NCBI GenBank assembly: GCA_029990175.1
Contig: JARKIP010000023.1
Location: 22,215,501-22,279,500 of the forward strand
Source: Petunia secreta
Taxonomy: Eukaryota > Streptophyta > Magnoliopsida > Solanales > Solanaceae
DNA length: 64,000 nt
Direction of reading: 5' to 3'
Below, piece by piece: positions 10,862-24,000 of the stretch (within the stretch, counting starts at the first letter, position 1; every line of letters starts with the position of its first letter). The notes beneath the pieces are model-generated. The model was not told the origin of the DNA. It saw only the letters and a list, made by a program, of their open reading frames with translations, and made no database searches. Position numbers and translations under genes: made by a program.

Positions 10862-11185
10862 TCAAAGTGTCATTTTTATTTTCCTCTTGTATTATGTACT
10901 AATTGGCAAATGTTGGGGGAATTTATGAGAATAATTGGCTACAAAATGCGTATTCATTTTCTTTTTATAATGACAAACCTAGAAAGGTTGTACATCCTTG
11001 GCACATGATAGTCCATTAGTAAACCTATGCCAAATGTCAAAAGGGTTTTTAACCTGAAAAGTGACAAATTGCATCTCTACATTGATTCGAAGAAACGTTT
11101 GCACAAAACATTGGTTGTCTGTTTAAACATGATAAAAACTATAAGGATGATTTGGTCTTTACCTTTCTTGTTTTGTTTTCAGACT
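10862..11185 (+). other. Spacer between the two ORF1-like genes
   Basis: AT-rich and non-coding. It ends in a pyrimidine-rich TTGTTTTGTTTTCAG just before the second ATG, which looks like a 3' splice site. Confidence 0.5.
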
Positions 11186-12824
11186 ATGGCTGCAAAGGGT
11201 ACTCTCCAATTTGAGGTCGGAAAACCCGACCTCCTCACTTGATCAGACTTTGGTGGGAAGATTTGGCCGTTGTCAGCAAAGCTCACGTTCAAAAGATGCT
11301 GGGAGAGTTGATAGCTCTCAAGAACTACACCACCATGACTGGTTTGGTTGAAGTTGCTACACATTTCTGGGACTACAAAAGAGCTGTGTTTCATTTCAAT
11401 GGTTTCGAGTTGGCACCGATGTTGGAAGAATTTGGAGGGCTAGTAGGTTTAGAGCCTGGACCCGAGACTATGATTTACCTCCGAGACGTGGAGCTTAAGG
11501 AGTTCATTGAATTGTTGGGAGCCCCTTATGATCCATACGTCAAGTGAGTGCAGGATGGGAAGGTCACGTTGGAATACTTGCATTCTAGATTTGGAGATCC
11601 AACACTTAGGCATGAATGGGCTGGGGCATGGGAGATTCAAGATTGGGAATGGACTGAATCCAATGCTTTCATCATTGCTTTTTTGGGAAGCATGGTTTTC
11701 CCCGAGAAAGGAGGCAAGATCGACATAAGGCTAGAGAGAGTAGTATGGGGGCTGCGCGAAGGAGCTTTCAAACATCAAGTAAGTTTGGTCCCAATGATTC
11801 TGGGAGAAGTTTATAGGGCCTTAACCAAATGTAGGAGGGGTGGAGTTTTTTCGAAGGATGTAACCTGTTGCTGCAAATATGGTTGATAGAACACTTGCAC
11901 AATGTCCCCGTCAGTCCAGTGGCACCAAAACCCCCTTGGCAAGGAGGGATCCGCTCACATAGCACCCGTATGGCTGGAAAAATGGCATGGGAACACCCCG
12001 CAAACATGGAAGGTTGGTACGCCAAGCTCAAGGAACTGCAAGAGGTGCAATGGGTGATTGAAAATTATGTTGGCTTCGTTGTCTCCATACAAGGTCAACA
12101 CATCACTTTCTTGACATTGATTGGATTCCGAGGAACTCATCACTATGTTCCTCTAAGGATCCTGCGACAAGTAGGCATGACATAACAAACCCCGCAGTTG
12201 ACTGAGGGAAGAAGCTTCAACGTCGATATAAAGAACATCGAGCATCCGATGGTTCTCACCATATTGACAATGTGGGAGAAGAGGCTTACTATGCAGTTTT
12301 GCCGTGGTCGAGACAGTAGGGTGAACCCCACAACTATCCTGGCCTACCCTCAATGGCTCGGCGAAGATAAGGCAAGGTATCGGTCTAAGACTACACTTAA
12401 AAGGAAAGCCAAAGCTCCAAATGCTGCTGAAAAATACAAGAAGCTGAAACACGAGTTTGACCAAAGAAAGAAGGAGTTAAGGGTGACACAAGAGAGGGAG
12501 ATGAGGAGATAATACAAAGATAAGATCAAAGGGGACGAACTCAAGTATTGGACCGGCAAGGTCATGACTGCAAGGCAAGCTGCTGGGAATTTACAAGATT
12601 TGCTCAAAGGATGGGGAGAGTATTCTAAGTCAGTACCGCTGGAAGAGAAGGAAACAAAGAGATTGGAAATCTGCGAGTTCTTCGTAAAAGCTTTGGGTGA
12701 CATGGAGGCTGGGAAAGACCTGCTGGACACATTTGCCGATCCTCCGCTCATTAGTTTGGCGCACAAACCCAAGGAGGAAGCCAAAAAGGAGAAGGAAAAG
12801 GAAGATGCTAGGGCTGATGTTTGA
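11186..12824 (+). pseudogene. ORF1-like gene, second copy, decayed
   Basis: ATG at 11186 follows a splice-acceptor-like TTTTCAG. After MAAKGTLQFEVGKPDLL the frame shifts near 11236. The next frame reads LIRLWWEDLAV and then FWDYKRAVFHFNGFELAPML, clearly related to FWDEELNVFRFGDIELTPLL of the first copy. In-frame stops occur at 11545, 12183 and 12510; a second frameshift lies near 11845-11870, where CRRGG meets CNLLLQIW in another frame. Further shared blocks are GFRGTHHYVPLRILRQVG and a basic, Lys/Glu-rich coiled-coil tail ending in EKEDARADV at 12824. Similarity to copy one is low enough that the duplication is not recent. No enzyme motif is visible. Confidence 0.65.
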
Positions 12825-13881
12825 ACCTGAAGTCTCTTTGCTTGGCACCTAGTCTAGTCGTATAGAGTCAAGTCGTCTTGTCCTTTCTTTATTGTCGTTT
12901 TCATCTTAATCGAGTCATTAGTGGTTGTAATAAAGCCAAGCAAATTAAATTAAATTTCATTATTTTTGGGTTTTTAAACTGGTGATGATCATGTTTATTC
13001 AAATAAAATGATGTGTTTGTTGCAAACATTACTTCGAATCCGCGATAGGCCCACCTCTGGCACAAAAAGAGGTCTCATGCATGATAGGACACGATTTTAT
13101 TTGCAGCCCCCTGCTAACTCTGTTTATTTGCAGCCTGTGCTTAGAGAACCCTGAGGGTTCAATAAAGTCAGTGAACCAATTCTTTAAACTGGTTCTTCTG
13201 GAATCAGGAACCCTTGGCTATTGATAAAGTATTTCTGACTTTGAAGCAGGGACTTCTCTTGATCAGTACTCGCCCCTCATGTTTTCCCCCTTAGAAACTG
13301 TCCCCAACCTGTATATTTATTAAGTGCCCTGCCTGTATCCTTTAAAACAGGAGTACAACAATGATGTTGTACAAAATTGGCTACCCAGGAGCCATTCTCT
13401 TGTCTCTTTTCTTCCTGTGTGCAATGCATCATGCTTAGGCTTGAGATAAAAATGATTCTGAGTTGTTTCTTCTGTGAAAACTGATTATTTTGGTAGCATG
13501 GTTGGAGTCACATCTTTCCTGAAAGTCTTTACACCTAAAAAGCATAAGAAGCATGATTAATTAGTGTCATTATTTAAAATTTTGAATAAACAGGGGCTAT
13601 ATGTGTTCTGCTTGCCTAGATGAGACTATTTCTGAAAACTAAACTCGCCCATCTTTTGCATAAATGCCCAAAAACGTTTTCAAAAGAGGTCCTTTATGTG
13701 CATAAATCAATTTTGACCACTACTTATGCCCTTATACACTAATCTAATAGTGTATATGTGTGTATAAAGTATTAGGGGTCGTTTATACGCTTTAAAACTA
13801 TAAAGTATAACCATCATTTAGATCATGTATTTGCATGTGTATATATGTATATACGTATTATTACGTACGACAGCCCTTTGT
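12825..13881 (+). other. 3' untranslated part of the Ogre-type element
   Basis: No ORF. It includes two near-repeats of TTTATTTGCAGCC (near 13097 and 13123) and a TATATGTATATACGTATTATTACGTA-rich stretch just before the 3' repeat. No clean polypurine tract seen. Confidence 0.5.
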
Positions 13882-14623
13882 TTGCATTTATGTGCTTTTG
13901 TGAACTCATTTTCAAAAACAGCCTCTTCGCCTATATATATTTCTAAAATCCGAACTCTACACAAAAAAGGACATTAAGGTTAGGGCTCAACAATTAATGA
14001 CGAGTCACACCGACCCTAAATTGCAAACATTTTGTTTTAAAACAAATCCCCTTTTGTGTTTTTGCTAGAATCTGAATCTTGTTTGTAAAATAGACTGCTT
14101 GTGCAAATTGTCTCAAATGTGCAAATTATATATATACAGGCTGAAGTTGAACCCTCATTTATATGTTAACACCTACTTACGATTAGGCGTTTGATATTAG
14201 AAGTCGTAAACACGATTAAGCTTAAGTACAGGCCGAGTACGAAAACTATTTGCGTATGTGTTCTAAAATAGCCTAAATATGTTACCTCTTTTATTTAGAA
14301 TGTTGAAGTAAATTTCCCAAGTTAGTATTTCATGACGATATATACTCTTTTATCCCAAAACTTAGACTCGGACGGTAACCACTTTTTATGGGACTCGGGG
14401 AAGTGCCTAACACATTCTTCCTTGAGTCATTTGGATTTCTTACCCATATAGAATATCTGGAATTGACTAGTTGACCTTTTGAACTTGACTTTAGACACTT
14501 AGGTGACCTAATACGCCTTAGAAATTATATTTGGTGGCGATCCAACATCTAAACTCAAACGAGTTCACCAGTCAAATCCGAAACCCGACTTGCCTCGAGT
14601 TGAGTCCAAAATCGGGTATAACA
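13882..14623 (+). repeat. 3' terminal direct repeat of the Ogre-type element
   Basis: Partner of 7949-8685, ending TATAACA against TATGACA in the 5' copy. Differences include a missing base in GGTGGCGA(C)TCC near 14537. Confidence 0.88.
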
Positions 14624-15703
14624 CCCTTAAGGTTTCAACTGAATATAATAAACTTAATGACATAATCTTTTGATGTGGAAAAACTGAATTTAAAGATACA
14701 ATGGCCTGAAGTTTTACATTGAAAACTAAATTTTAGGATGCAATAGTGAAGAAGAAGAGGATATCTACCAGCCTTTAAAGTTGTAGCTAAACTTTAAGGG
14801 GTCGTTCGGTTGTCCAAAAGAAAGGTCTAATACCCTCATTTGAAAATGGCATTACCAATACAATATTTGGTTTGAAGTTTTCAAATTATTAAATTTAGAC
14901 TTAATATATAAAATACCCATTGAATTTTGATAAAATCCCTGTGACACACGTGATTTTTGTTGTCAATCTAAGACACACCAAACTGTCTATTCCACATTGT
15001 TTTCATGCTTATCATTTATTTTCAGAAATTTTATTACACGCCCCAATCAACATGCAACACGTGTCATAACTCGAGAGAAAAAATAAATACATAAAATTGA
15101 TAACATAAAAAAGAAAAAAGAAAAGCAGAAAGTATTCCTTCCTTCCTCCCTCCCCCCATCTCCCCTCCTCCTCTACCTTCCCTATATATGAAATATCTTC
15201 ATCTTCCCCAACCCCACCCCGTCATCTTTTCCAAAATGACCACCACAATAACCATCTTCCACCTAATTTTATATTCAGCTTAAATTCAACAAGTATCATG
15301 AAGACCCATCTAGTTTCTTACGATACATTTCAAATTCATGCTCAACCCTCAAAGCTGTCAATGACGTTATTTAAATTTTACCAAAATGAATCACCAAAGT
15401 TTAACAGGCTTTCAACAAATTTCAGCTAAAAAATTACCACAAACTCGAACTCCTATCAGTCCGATCAAAATTCTTCGATCAGTTCCAACTTCTCAAATTT
15501 AGCATAAATTACAGAACTCTTTAAAATGTCTTAATGATGGAAAATTTTAATTAAGACGAAGAAAAAAAAAGAAGAAAAAGAAAACCACTACCACGAGATA
15601 TACGAATTTTGATAAAGAGGAAACTATGGCAATCAAAGTCCCACTTAGCTTGCTCAAATAATACCCTTTATTAAACTTATATGTTTCTGGATACAAAAGA
15701 TTT
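14624..15703. other. AT-rich intergenic DNA; no gene seen
   Basis: GGGGTCGTTCGGTTG near 14799 looks like the terminal repeat of a PIF/Harbinger-type MITE, but I could not find its partner end. A pyrimidine-rich stretch lies at 15136-15185. Nothing coding. Confidence 0.5.
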
Positions 15704-15706
15704 TAA

Positions 15707-15956
15707 GGGGTCGTTTGGTTCAATGATAAGTTATATCGGGATTAGTTATACAAGGATAAGTTAATATTGTGATAAATTAATACCGAGATAAGTTAATACT
15801 ATGAGGTCTTTGGTATTGATTTATCCATTAATTGTGCATAAGTTTATCCTAGGATTGGAGAATACTGTTTTGAATTTGCAAACCAAACATAGGATAAAAC
15901 CATCCAGTTTTTTATACCAGGATTAATTAATTCTATACCACATACCAAACGATCCC
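15707..15956. mobile_element. PIF/Harbinger-like (Tourist-type) MITE, 250 bp
   Basis: Terminal inverted repeats GGGGTCGTTTGGT and ACCAAACGATCCC, flanked on both sides by TAA (15704-15706 and 15957-15959), the 3-bp duplication typical of PIF/Harbinger. The interior is AT-rich with internal near-palindromes and no ORF. Confidence 0.85.
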
Positions 15957-15959
15957 TAA

Positions 15960-18019
15960 TAGTGAAGTTGGGGGGGGGGGGGGGGGTGAGGAGGAAAGGA
16001 GGGCTAGAATTGTTGAGTTGATGTATAAGTTTAGGGAGGTGTTGAAAAAGATGAGGGGGGGAGGGTATTTTTTTTTTTTTTTTAAAGAAAATTAACGAAG
16101 TATTTGAAAACAAAATTAGAGATAAGTTTTTGAAGGTGACACCTTAAATAAAGGTCTAGTCATAATATTTGAAGGCATCACACAGCTGTACTTGTATGTA
16201 TAGTACGCAAACACCACGTCGTCGAAGAGGTGTGTATTAGACACATTTTTACAAATATTTATGTGTAATAGCTCGCCTGTAAAAATCAGGTATGTTATAT
16301 GAATTTCGGCCAAAGTTCATTGAGTATTTTATGTACTAAACCTAAAATTCAGCATAAGTTTAATACAATTTTAGATTGAATTTTTGTATATATTTTGCAT
16401 AGCTAAAACACGCATAAGTTATGCTTGAATCTACGTATTATTTTATGTGGGGCAGAAAGTAAAATAGTAATGTTAGTATTAGCAATACATGTGTTATATT
16501 TTAAAATGGCAAAACTAATCCTCATAATAATAAGTTTATTTCTTAATTTACTTAAGAAGTAACTAAATATTTGAAATTATAATATTGTATATTAATTTAT
16601 AATATATTAATGATTCAAAAAATAATCCTCATATAATAATACATATATAGTTAATATTCACATTATTAATTTTCTCATTACTAATACAACATTATTAATT
16701 TCAAATTATGAATACCTATATTCCTATTATCCATATTACTATAAAATAAATTTCAACCAAACAATCCACAAATGCAGTATTAACACCGGAATTATAAGTG
16801 GCTACCTGGTGTCATTTCCACAAATGCACATTCACCAAATGACTGGTGGACCAAGTGATACTGAGTAAATGACACGACATGATTACAAAAGTCCTAGCTT
16901 TTAAATTCCAACAACTTGGGCAAATGAATATCTTACATCACTATCAAATAATTATTCTCCTATCTCCACTATTTCACCAAGCACATTATACTTTTCTACT
17001 AGAAAGTATACTTGTTAATGACAACAATAAAATATCCAGTATGTTCCTATTCAATCTGGAAAGATGAGGTATGCAAATTTTATCCCTACTTTGAATAAGG
17101 TGGAAATGTCGTTTATGAAAGATCTTAGGCTCAAGAGAACAAACTTAAAAATGTATTTGGAAAAAGAAATATAAAGAGACGAAAAAATAGCAATAAAATA
17201 GGAAGGTAGAAATACCAAGATAGGAACAATGACATCAAAATAACAGTACTAGTAAAATCATAGAATGAGATAACCATATAAAAATAAGTTGATTAGTATC
17301 TCTCCACCCTACACTATCACCAAGTTTTCCCACAAAAAGAATATACAACACACAACTAGCTTTTAAACCTTCTACGCTAATCCTCAATCTCCATGCTCCC
17401 CTATTAATGGTCAAGTTTTTATTGGCACCTTGAATGCTTGTTAACACCTTGAATTTTTACCAACAATTTTTCACTTTATTCTTATTGGCTAATTATATTT
17501 ACTTTTTTCCCAAAATAATAGAGTAGTTTTTTTTTCCATTTTTTACTGCCTGAAATCAAATTCATGTTATATTGTATACTTACTATAAAAGAAAAGAAAA
17601 TCCATCTTCATTATTTAAATAATAGTGATCAAATTCAATGTACCAAAAATTCCTCCAAGTTTGAAGCCAGTGATCTTTATTCTTTAGTCCTCCCAAAAAA
17701 GGCACAACCTTCAGTTACCCCCAAAACATAGCACAACCTTTCAGTTAAACCCAAAAAAGTTTTAAATATTTTATAGAATAAGGACAAAGAAAGAAAGAGA
17801 AACTTTTCATTTCATTCATTCAGATAAAATGTACTATATGACTCATTGATGATTAGAATTGTGTCATCATTGAGTCATTAGTTTAATCAGATTTCTCTTT
17901 CTTTCTATCATTGCAGTTTCAAAGTTCAAATCTTTTATACTTAATACATATATTTAACAACTTTGAGATAGGGAAAAGGTGTTTTTTTTACATTAGTTTG
18001 ATTTCAAAGGATCACATCA
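15960..18019. other. Region upstream of GABA-T; promoter expected, none proved
   Basis: Holds an 18-base-class G run (about 15970-15986), a T run (16068-16084) and very AT-rich DNA (16500-16760). Near the gene, a pyrimidine-rich TTTCTTTCTATCATTGCAG (17899-17917) could be a 3' splice site of a 5'-UTR intron, and ATACATATATTTAA (17944-17957) is TATA-like. Neither can be assigned without transcripts. Confidence 0.4.
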
Positions 18020-21000
18020 ATGGCTAGGATTTCTCGTCTTCTTGGATCCACCATTAAAGCAGTTACCACCACCAAGGTTTGTTTTTGGCATTTTCTTAAT
18101 TAGGAATTACTTTTTGTTTTGATGCTGCCTTTCCCCGGACTTTGGTTAACACTGGATGTTTTGTGTACCGGGCTGCCCTTATTTTGTGTAAAGATAATGA
18201 CTTTCTTTGTTGAATCAACCTTTCTTGTGTTATTGGCCTCTTTTAATTTTTGAGTTGTTAGTGGCTATAATTTTTATTGGATAGAGAATGAGAAAGCCTA
18301 TATATATTTATGGAAAATACACTGATGAAATGACAGTTGCGTTTAGTCTAGTGGTAAATGCTCAGCTCAGCTTGTGATATGTGAGTTACTAGTGGTAAAT
18401 GCTCAGCTCAGCTTGTGATATGTGAGTTAAGCACATGTCACATGTTTGAATCCCACTGTGCCCATTATCCACCAAGTCACGAACCGTGTGGCACTTAGCT
18501 CTAGGAGATTTCTTGGTAATAAAAGAAAAAACATAAAAGAAACGAGGGGTTCGAGGGGAAAACAGGAAGTATGAATGTGGAGGAAACCACTATTACTCAT
18601 GGAGGATGATTCTCCGTAAAAAGGGGATATTTATAAATGGAGAATACCAGGGAAGAAACCTTGGCTTTGTGCTGAAGCAACCTGAAGGAATCAAGATGTA
18701 AAGTTCAGGGATAATTTTACCTGTTTTCTTTCTGCAGCAAGATGTAAGGCAAGGAGGCGAAGTTGTTCTTTCGTTCGATATCCTTCTAGTAGGCTAGCTT
18801 GTAGTGTAGGGGTACAGTAAGGGTGCCCCTTTCTTTTTTTTTTCTTCTTCAAAAAGGGTACTTTCCCAGTAGTACAATATAGTGCAAGCTTTTTGGAAAA
18901 TACTTACAATTTTGCATAATGACGTTTCTATTTTTATGTAAATTTAGGAGCTGCCATCGAGTCAAACTGCTTTTATGGTTCTTCTTTGTTTTGTAACTAG
19001 AAATTCAACGTTTTTGGTCTTTTATCTTCTTCATATTTAGGATGATTTTAAGCTGGAAACTTCCTTTAGTTGTTTTCCAGCCTTGACTTGATCACCTTTC
19101 TGCTGAGAATAGTGAAACTATTCAGTGATTATATGCATTGCTACACAATTGATTGTGGAGAGGTCATATATATTTTGACTTTTGGCACACAAAACTATTT
19201 CAATCAATCTACACAGCATTAATGGATTTGACACAAACCCAAAGATCAATGAACTTTTCCATTGTGTTTGTTTGATTGTCTCTTGTACAAACCTGTTGTT
19301 TGGTATGTAAACCATTCAACTATTGTATACAACTGAGCAAGGACTGTCAAAATTGCATTCAGAGCATAATCAGTTGATGCACATTTATGTACATTATCCG
19401 ACCGTAGGCCTTGGTTTTACATATACTAGAGAATTCAAGTAAAAAGAATTGTATTACACAACGGTATTTTTCATTCAGTCTTTTAAAGACTTAAGAGTCT
19501 GCATCTTGCTGAGACTCTTGTGTCAAAATGTAATGTTGGATAACGTGGGAAGTGAAGCTTCTTGAGATGGTTTTCTTGTGTGTTTAAGTTCATTTTGTTC
19601 TATCATATGATTTGCTTATGATATTGTAAGATTTGATTGATGAGTAGGTTAAAACCCCGGTAAGAGGTATTCAAAAGGTAGAGAACCTTACACATAAATC
19701 TCTCTACAGAAGTATCCAACCATCTTACTGACTGGAATTTCACAGATGCTCATTGTTTTGTTTATGGTCTGCCATCTGATTTTGTAGGCTGGTTCCCATG
19801 CAAAACATATTCCAGCTGTTAGCAGTTTACAGGAGCATATAGTTCGGAACTCAACACAGGCTAGATATAATAGTACACAGACATCTTTGGAAAATGATAT
19901 TTCAGCAACTGATAGAGGGTAAATTTTTTCCCTTTCTTACCCCGTGATCTCTTTCTTCACTTCCCATATTTATGGACAGTCATTCTGAATATTTTTCACT
20001 CATTTGACATATAAGTTGCACCTAAAGTATCTAAATGTTTCATTAACCAATATATTTCCACTTTTGAAGGTTTAAGGGTCATGATATGTTGGCACCCTTC
20101 ACTGCTGGGTGGCAAAGTGCTGATTTGGATCCTTTGATTATAGAGAAGTCTGAGGTTGGATTTATAGCTACTATGGCTGTCTTAGTTGTGAAAACTTTAT
20201 CTTTCCTTATCAGTTTTCTCAATTTGTCATAGGGTTCCTATGTCTATGACATAAAAGGGAGAAAGTATCTTGATACGCTAGCTGGTTTGTGGTGCACAGC
20301 TTTAGGTAATTACAGTCCCATTTTACTGCTATATTGTGGCACTTCTTCTCCAAATGTATTAACATGTATATGTCTTCAATGTAAGTTTTTGCTGTTTGGT
20401 TAACTCTTCAGTCAGACATTGACACGTTTATGTTTTCTGTCAATATGTCAGATGATTTTCTTTCACAATTTAAATACATAATTTTTTTTGGTGATGACCA
20501 AGTATTTGCATCATGATCATAACATCCAAACATATTTTTGTATTTGAAATGTGCTGGAAGCTGACAGCTTGAACTATCTTTTACAAGGTTAGCATTACGG
20601 AAAACTTTTAGAACTATTTTGATCTTTGTAAAAGCTGTCTTTCAATTATCCAGGTATAAGAAAATAGTTTATGGGTCTCACAGGATTTTAAGTAGTCTGA
20701 GTTGGTAGGATTTATGAGTAGGTGATATTCATTCTTAATAAAAAATAGTTCCATAATTTCATTATGAGAAATGGATTTTCTATCCTTTCAGAAAAATGTA
20801 TTAGGGCTATTCATTTTTTATGCTTTGAAATCCAACTCTATGCTTGTCAAGTTGCTACAATTTTCTAGATATTCATTTTGGAATAACATCACTTTTGTCT
20901 TGGGAAATACTGGACAATGATATATTCCCCTAGGAGGCCACTATACCACTCTACTCAATGTATTAGTGTAGAAGCATTATGCCATTGCTGCAATTTAATT

Positions 21001-24000
21001 TTCGAAAGAAAGTGGGAACATCTGGTATTGCTGTACAATTGCAACAAGTATGCCATACTTAGGAGACGTTTGGTATGGTGTATTGCTTAGTTAATACATG
21101 TATTAGCACTTTCTACAATTTTATCCACTGCTTGATAGGTTTTTTTAGGTTGGGATAACTAATACATGCATTAATTAATACACCAATTCAGGTAAGTATT
21201 ATTTAATACCTAGCTCATCATGGTATTAGTAATACCATGTTTATTAATACATGGTTAAACAATGAAATGACAAAAATATCCACCCTCAAACCCTTGTATA
21301 ATTGGAAACAAAACTTTATACACTTTTAAACCAAACACAAATTTAAGTTATACAATATTTATCCCAGTTTTAATACAATGAACCAAACACATGACTAAAA
21401 ACAATCCATGCATTATTAGTCCCTGCATTACTAATCCATGTATACCTCATTTCTCTACCAAACGACCCCTTAAAATCTCTACTGTTGAATGTCTCACAAA
21501 CTGAATTGTGATAGTCTAGTGGATGGTCCAAAAACTGGAGACAGGCCTCAGAAAGGCCTTGGGGTTTTATGTGATTGCTCAAGTATGCCTAAACAAACAA
21601 CAATTTAGAACTTGTTATCAGAAAAAAGCTAACTCTTGACAGCTATTGAACTTTGCAATGAGTTTTTCTTATGATGTATCTGGAGCATGCGTCTACCGCT
21701 TTAACAACTTAAATATTCTTGTAGGGGGAAGTGAGCCTCGCCTTGTTGATGCCGCCACTAAGCAATTGAACACGTTGCCCTTTTACCATTCATTTTGGAA
21801 CCGTACCACAAAACCTTCTTTGGTATGGCAACCTGATCAGTGTCCTTACATGGAAAAGGATAGTGATGTCCGGATTTGGTTATTAAGTTTTTTCTTGGGT
21901 CTCAGGCTGATTAAATTTTCAAATATCCAGGATCTTGCAAAGGAACTTCTGGATATGTTTACTGCAAATAAAATGGCAAAAGCTTTTTTCACAAATAGCG
22001 GATCAGAAGCCAACGATACCCAGGTTTTGCGTAATGCCTTCAAATATGAACAAAATAGCTCAGGTTTTTTCTTAATACAGTGCCTAACCATCAGACGAGC
22101 TCCGTATATTTTTGGGGATAGTGGAAGATCGTTGGGTGTTCTGCTTTTCTTTTTTTGTATGTGACAGTTCTATAAACATGAATAAAATGTTACAGTAGTT
22201 GCATGAGATTTTCTCTTTTGTGTAGAAGTTGATAACCAATAACAGGATATTGTGTGAAGAAGTTTCTGAGGATAATGTGCAACTTCTTACCCTTATACTT
22301 CAACTGTAGGTGAAGCTGGTTTGGTATTACAACAATGCCCTTGGAAGGCCGAACAAAAAGAAATTTATAGCTCGGGCAAAAGCGTAATCTGAGACCTCAA
22401 TCTCTATTTATCTTTTTTTGGTTTTCTGTTGCTTTTTTCCGTTGGTGTAATATTGTTTTTGCTCATTCGTTGTAACAGATATCATGGTTCAACTCTTATT
22501 TCTGCCAGTCTCACTGGGTAATATATTAACCCATTATTAGAGATCAAAATCTCCGAGATTCATTATTATGTTTCAAGTATCTCTTTGGCTAATACTTTCT
22601 TTTGCAGTCTTCCTGCGCTGCATCAGAATTTTGATCTTCCTGCTCCCTTTGTGCTGCACACTGACTGCCCTCATTATTGGCGCTATCATCTGCCAGGTTC
22701 ATACTTAATCTTACTGACTCTGACTTTTGTCCTGTTCTTTTGGTGTAATAAACCATTTTTGTTGAAATGTATATGTCAGGTGAGACAGAGGAGGAGTTCT
22801 CTACCAGGTTAGCTAAAAATCTGGAAGATCTTATACTCAAAGAGGGACCTGAAACAGTAACTTCTGTCAACTTTAACTCATGCTACTCAGTTTGTGCATT
22901 GAGGGTGACTTTCTGCTAATTAATTTACTTTTTCACCTCAGATTGCTGCTTTCATTGCTGAACCAGTCATGGGAGCCGGAGGTGTCATACCTCCTCCAGC
23001 AACCTATTTTGAGAAGGTGGTTTTCTTTGCCTTTTTTGTCTGTTCCTTTTCATTCTTGTGTGAGGAAGCTATATTGCTTTGCATTGCTAGTTAGTTTCGT
23101 CAATACTATAAATGCTGCATGCGGTGCTCAATCTTGGAATGTAAGAGTACTTTCCCATTATGTGGTGCTGGCTAATGAATGCAAATATTCAAAAGATTGA
23201 AGTTTATGGTCATTGTGAAAGAAGGATGCAAACTGATATAACCTCTCTCTGCGTGTACACCCAAGCATATCTGGATAGTATTGGGAATTAGCAGCAATAG
23301 AGAAATTTGTGGGTGGCTTGTTGAGAGAAATCATCGTCGCTGGCACATAATGCTACAAGAAATCTTGCAGCAACAAATTCTTTTCTTTCATTCCTGGCAG
23401 TTTCTTTCTATTATTTATTTGAAATCCTACAGATAATGCTTATACATAACTGAAGCAGCAGTTTCTCCCTTTCATTTATAGATCCAAGCTGTAGTGAAGA
23501 AATATGACATTCTTTTCATTGCGGATGAGGTCATCTGTGCCTTTGGGAGGCTTGGAACAATGTTTGGCTGTGACAAATATAACATCAAACCTGATCTTGT
23601 CTCCCTAGCCAAGGTAGATTAGACAACATCCTATCTTTGGCTATCCCAACTATGTCCTAAGTTGCGGAGTCTCCAAAAATGCCTCCGCACCCATGTCGGA
23701 CCCTCCAAAAATGCATTACTTTTGGAGGATCCGACATAGAACTGGCAGAATTTTCGGAGATTCCGTGCAACATAGACTATGACTTGATATGTAAATTTTC
23801 TTTCATGAATTGTTTTTCAGGCTCTTTCTTCTGCATATATGCCAATTGGAGCTGTCCTTGTCAGCCCTGAAGTTTCTGATGTGATACATTCTCAAAGCAA
23901 TAAACTTGGTAAGTGTACTATTAGTTTAATAGCATATCAATTATTTTCCTTTTCTGTAGCTGAAGCACTGAAAAATTTCTGGAACTAGGTTCCTTTTCCC

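Larger units (their letters stand above)
7949..14623 (+). mobile_element. Ogre/Tat-type non-autonomous LTR element with two ORF1-like genes
   Basis: Long terminal direct repeats (7949-8685 and 13882-14623) flank about 5.2 kb. The 5' repeat ends TGACA and is followed three bases later by TGGCGACTCCGCTGGGGA, the priming site I associate with Ogre-type elements (tRNA-Arg). The interior holds two decayed, mutually related ORFs (9360-10861 and 11186-12824) resembling the extra ORF1 that Ogre elements carry upstream of gag. I see no gag, protease, RT, RNase H or integrase, so movement would need a helper. No clear TSD was found and the true 5' boundary is uncertain; the repeats may be the inner parts of longer LTRs. 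Confidence 0.68.

Noticed and set aside
14624..14640. Target-site duplication for the Ogre-type element
   Set aside because: CCCTT after the 3' repeat does not match any direct repeat before 7949; the 5' boundary appears rearranged.
15844..16113. 89-residue minus-strand ORF with poly-Pro
   Set aside because: The proline run is only the translation of the G run at 15970-15986.
14797..16770. A large MITE from GGGGTCGTTCGGTTG (14799) to TCAACCAAACAATCC (16751)
   Set aside because: The ends match only partly, no TSD is evident and the length is excessive for this family; likely two unrelated fragments.
21646..22164. 172-residue ORF reading through GABA-T exons 5 and 6
   Set aside because: It joins two real exons through the intron at 21823-21930; the GT-AG pair and the family alignment show the intron is removed.
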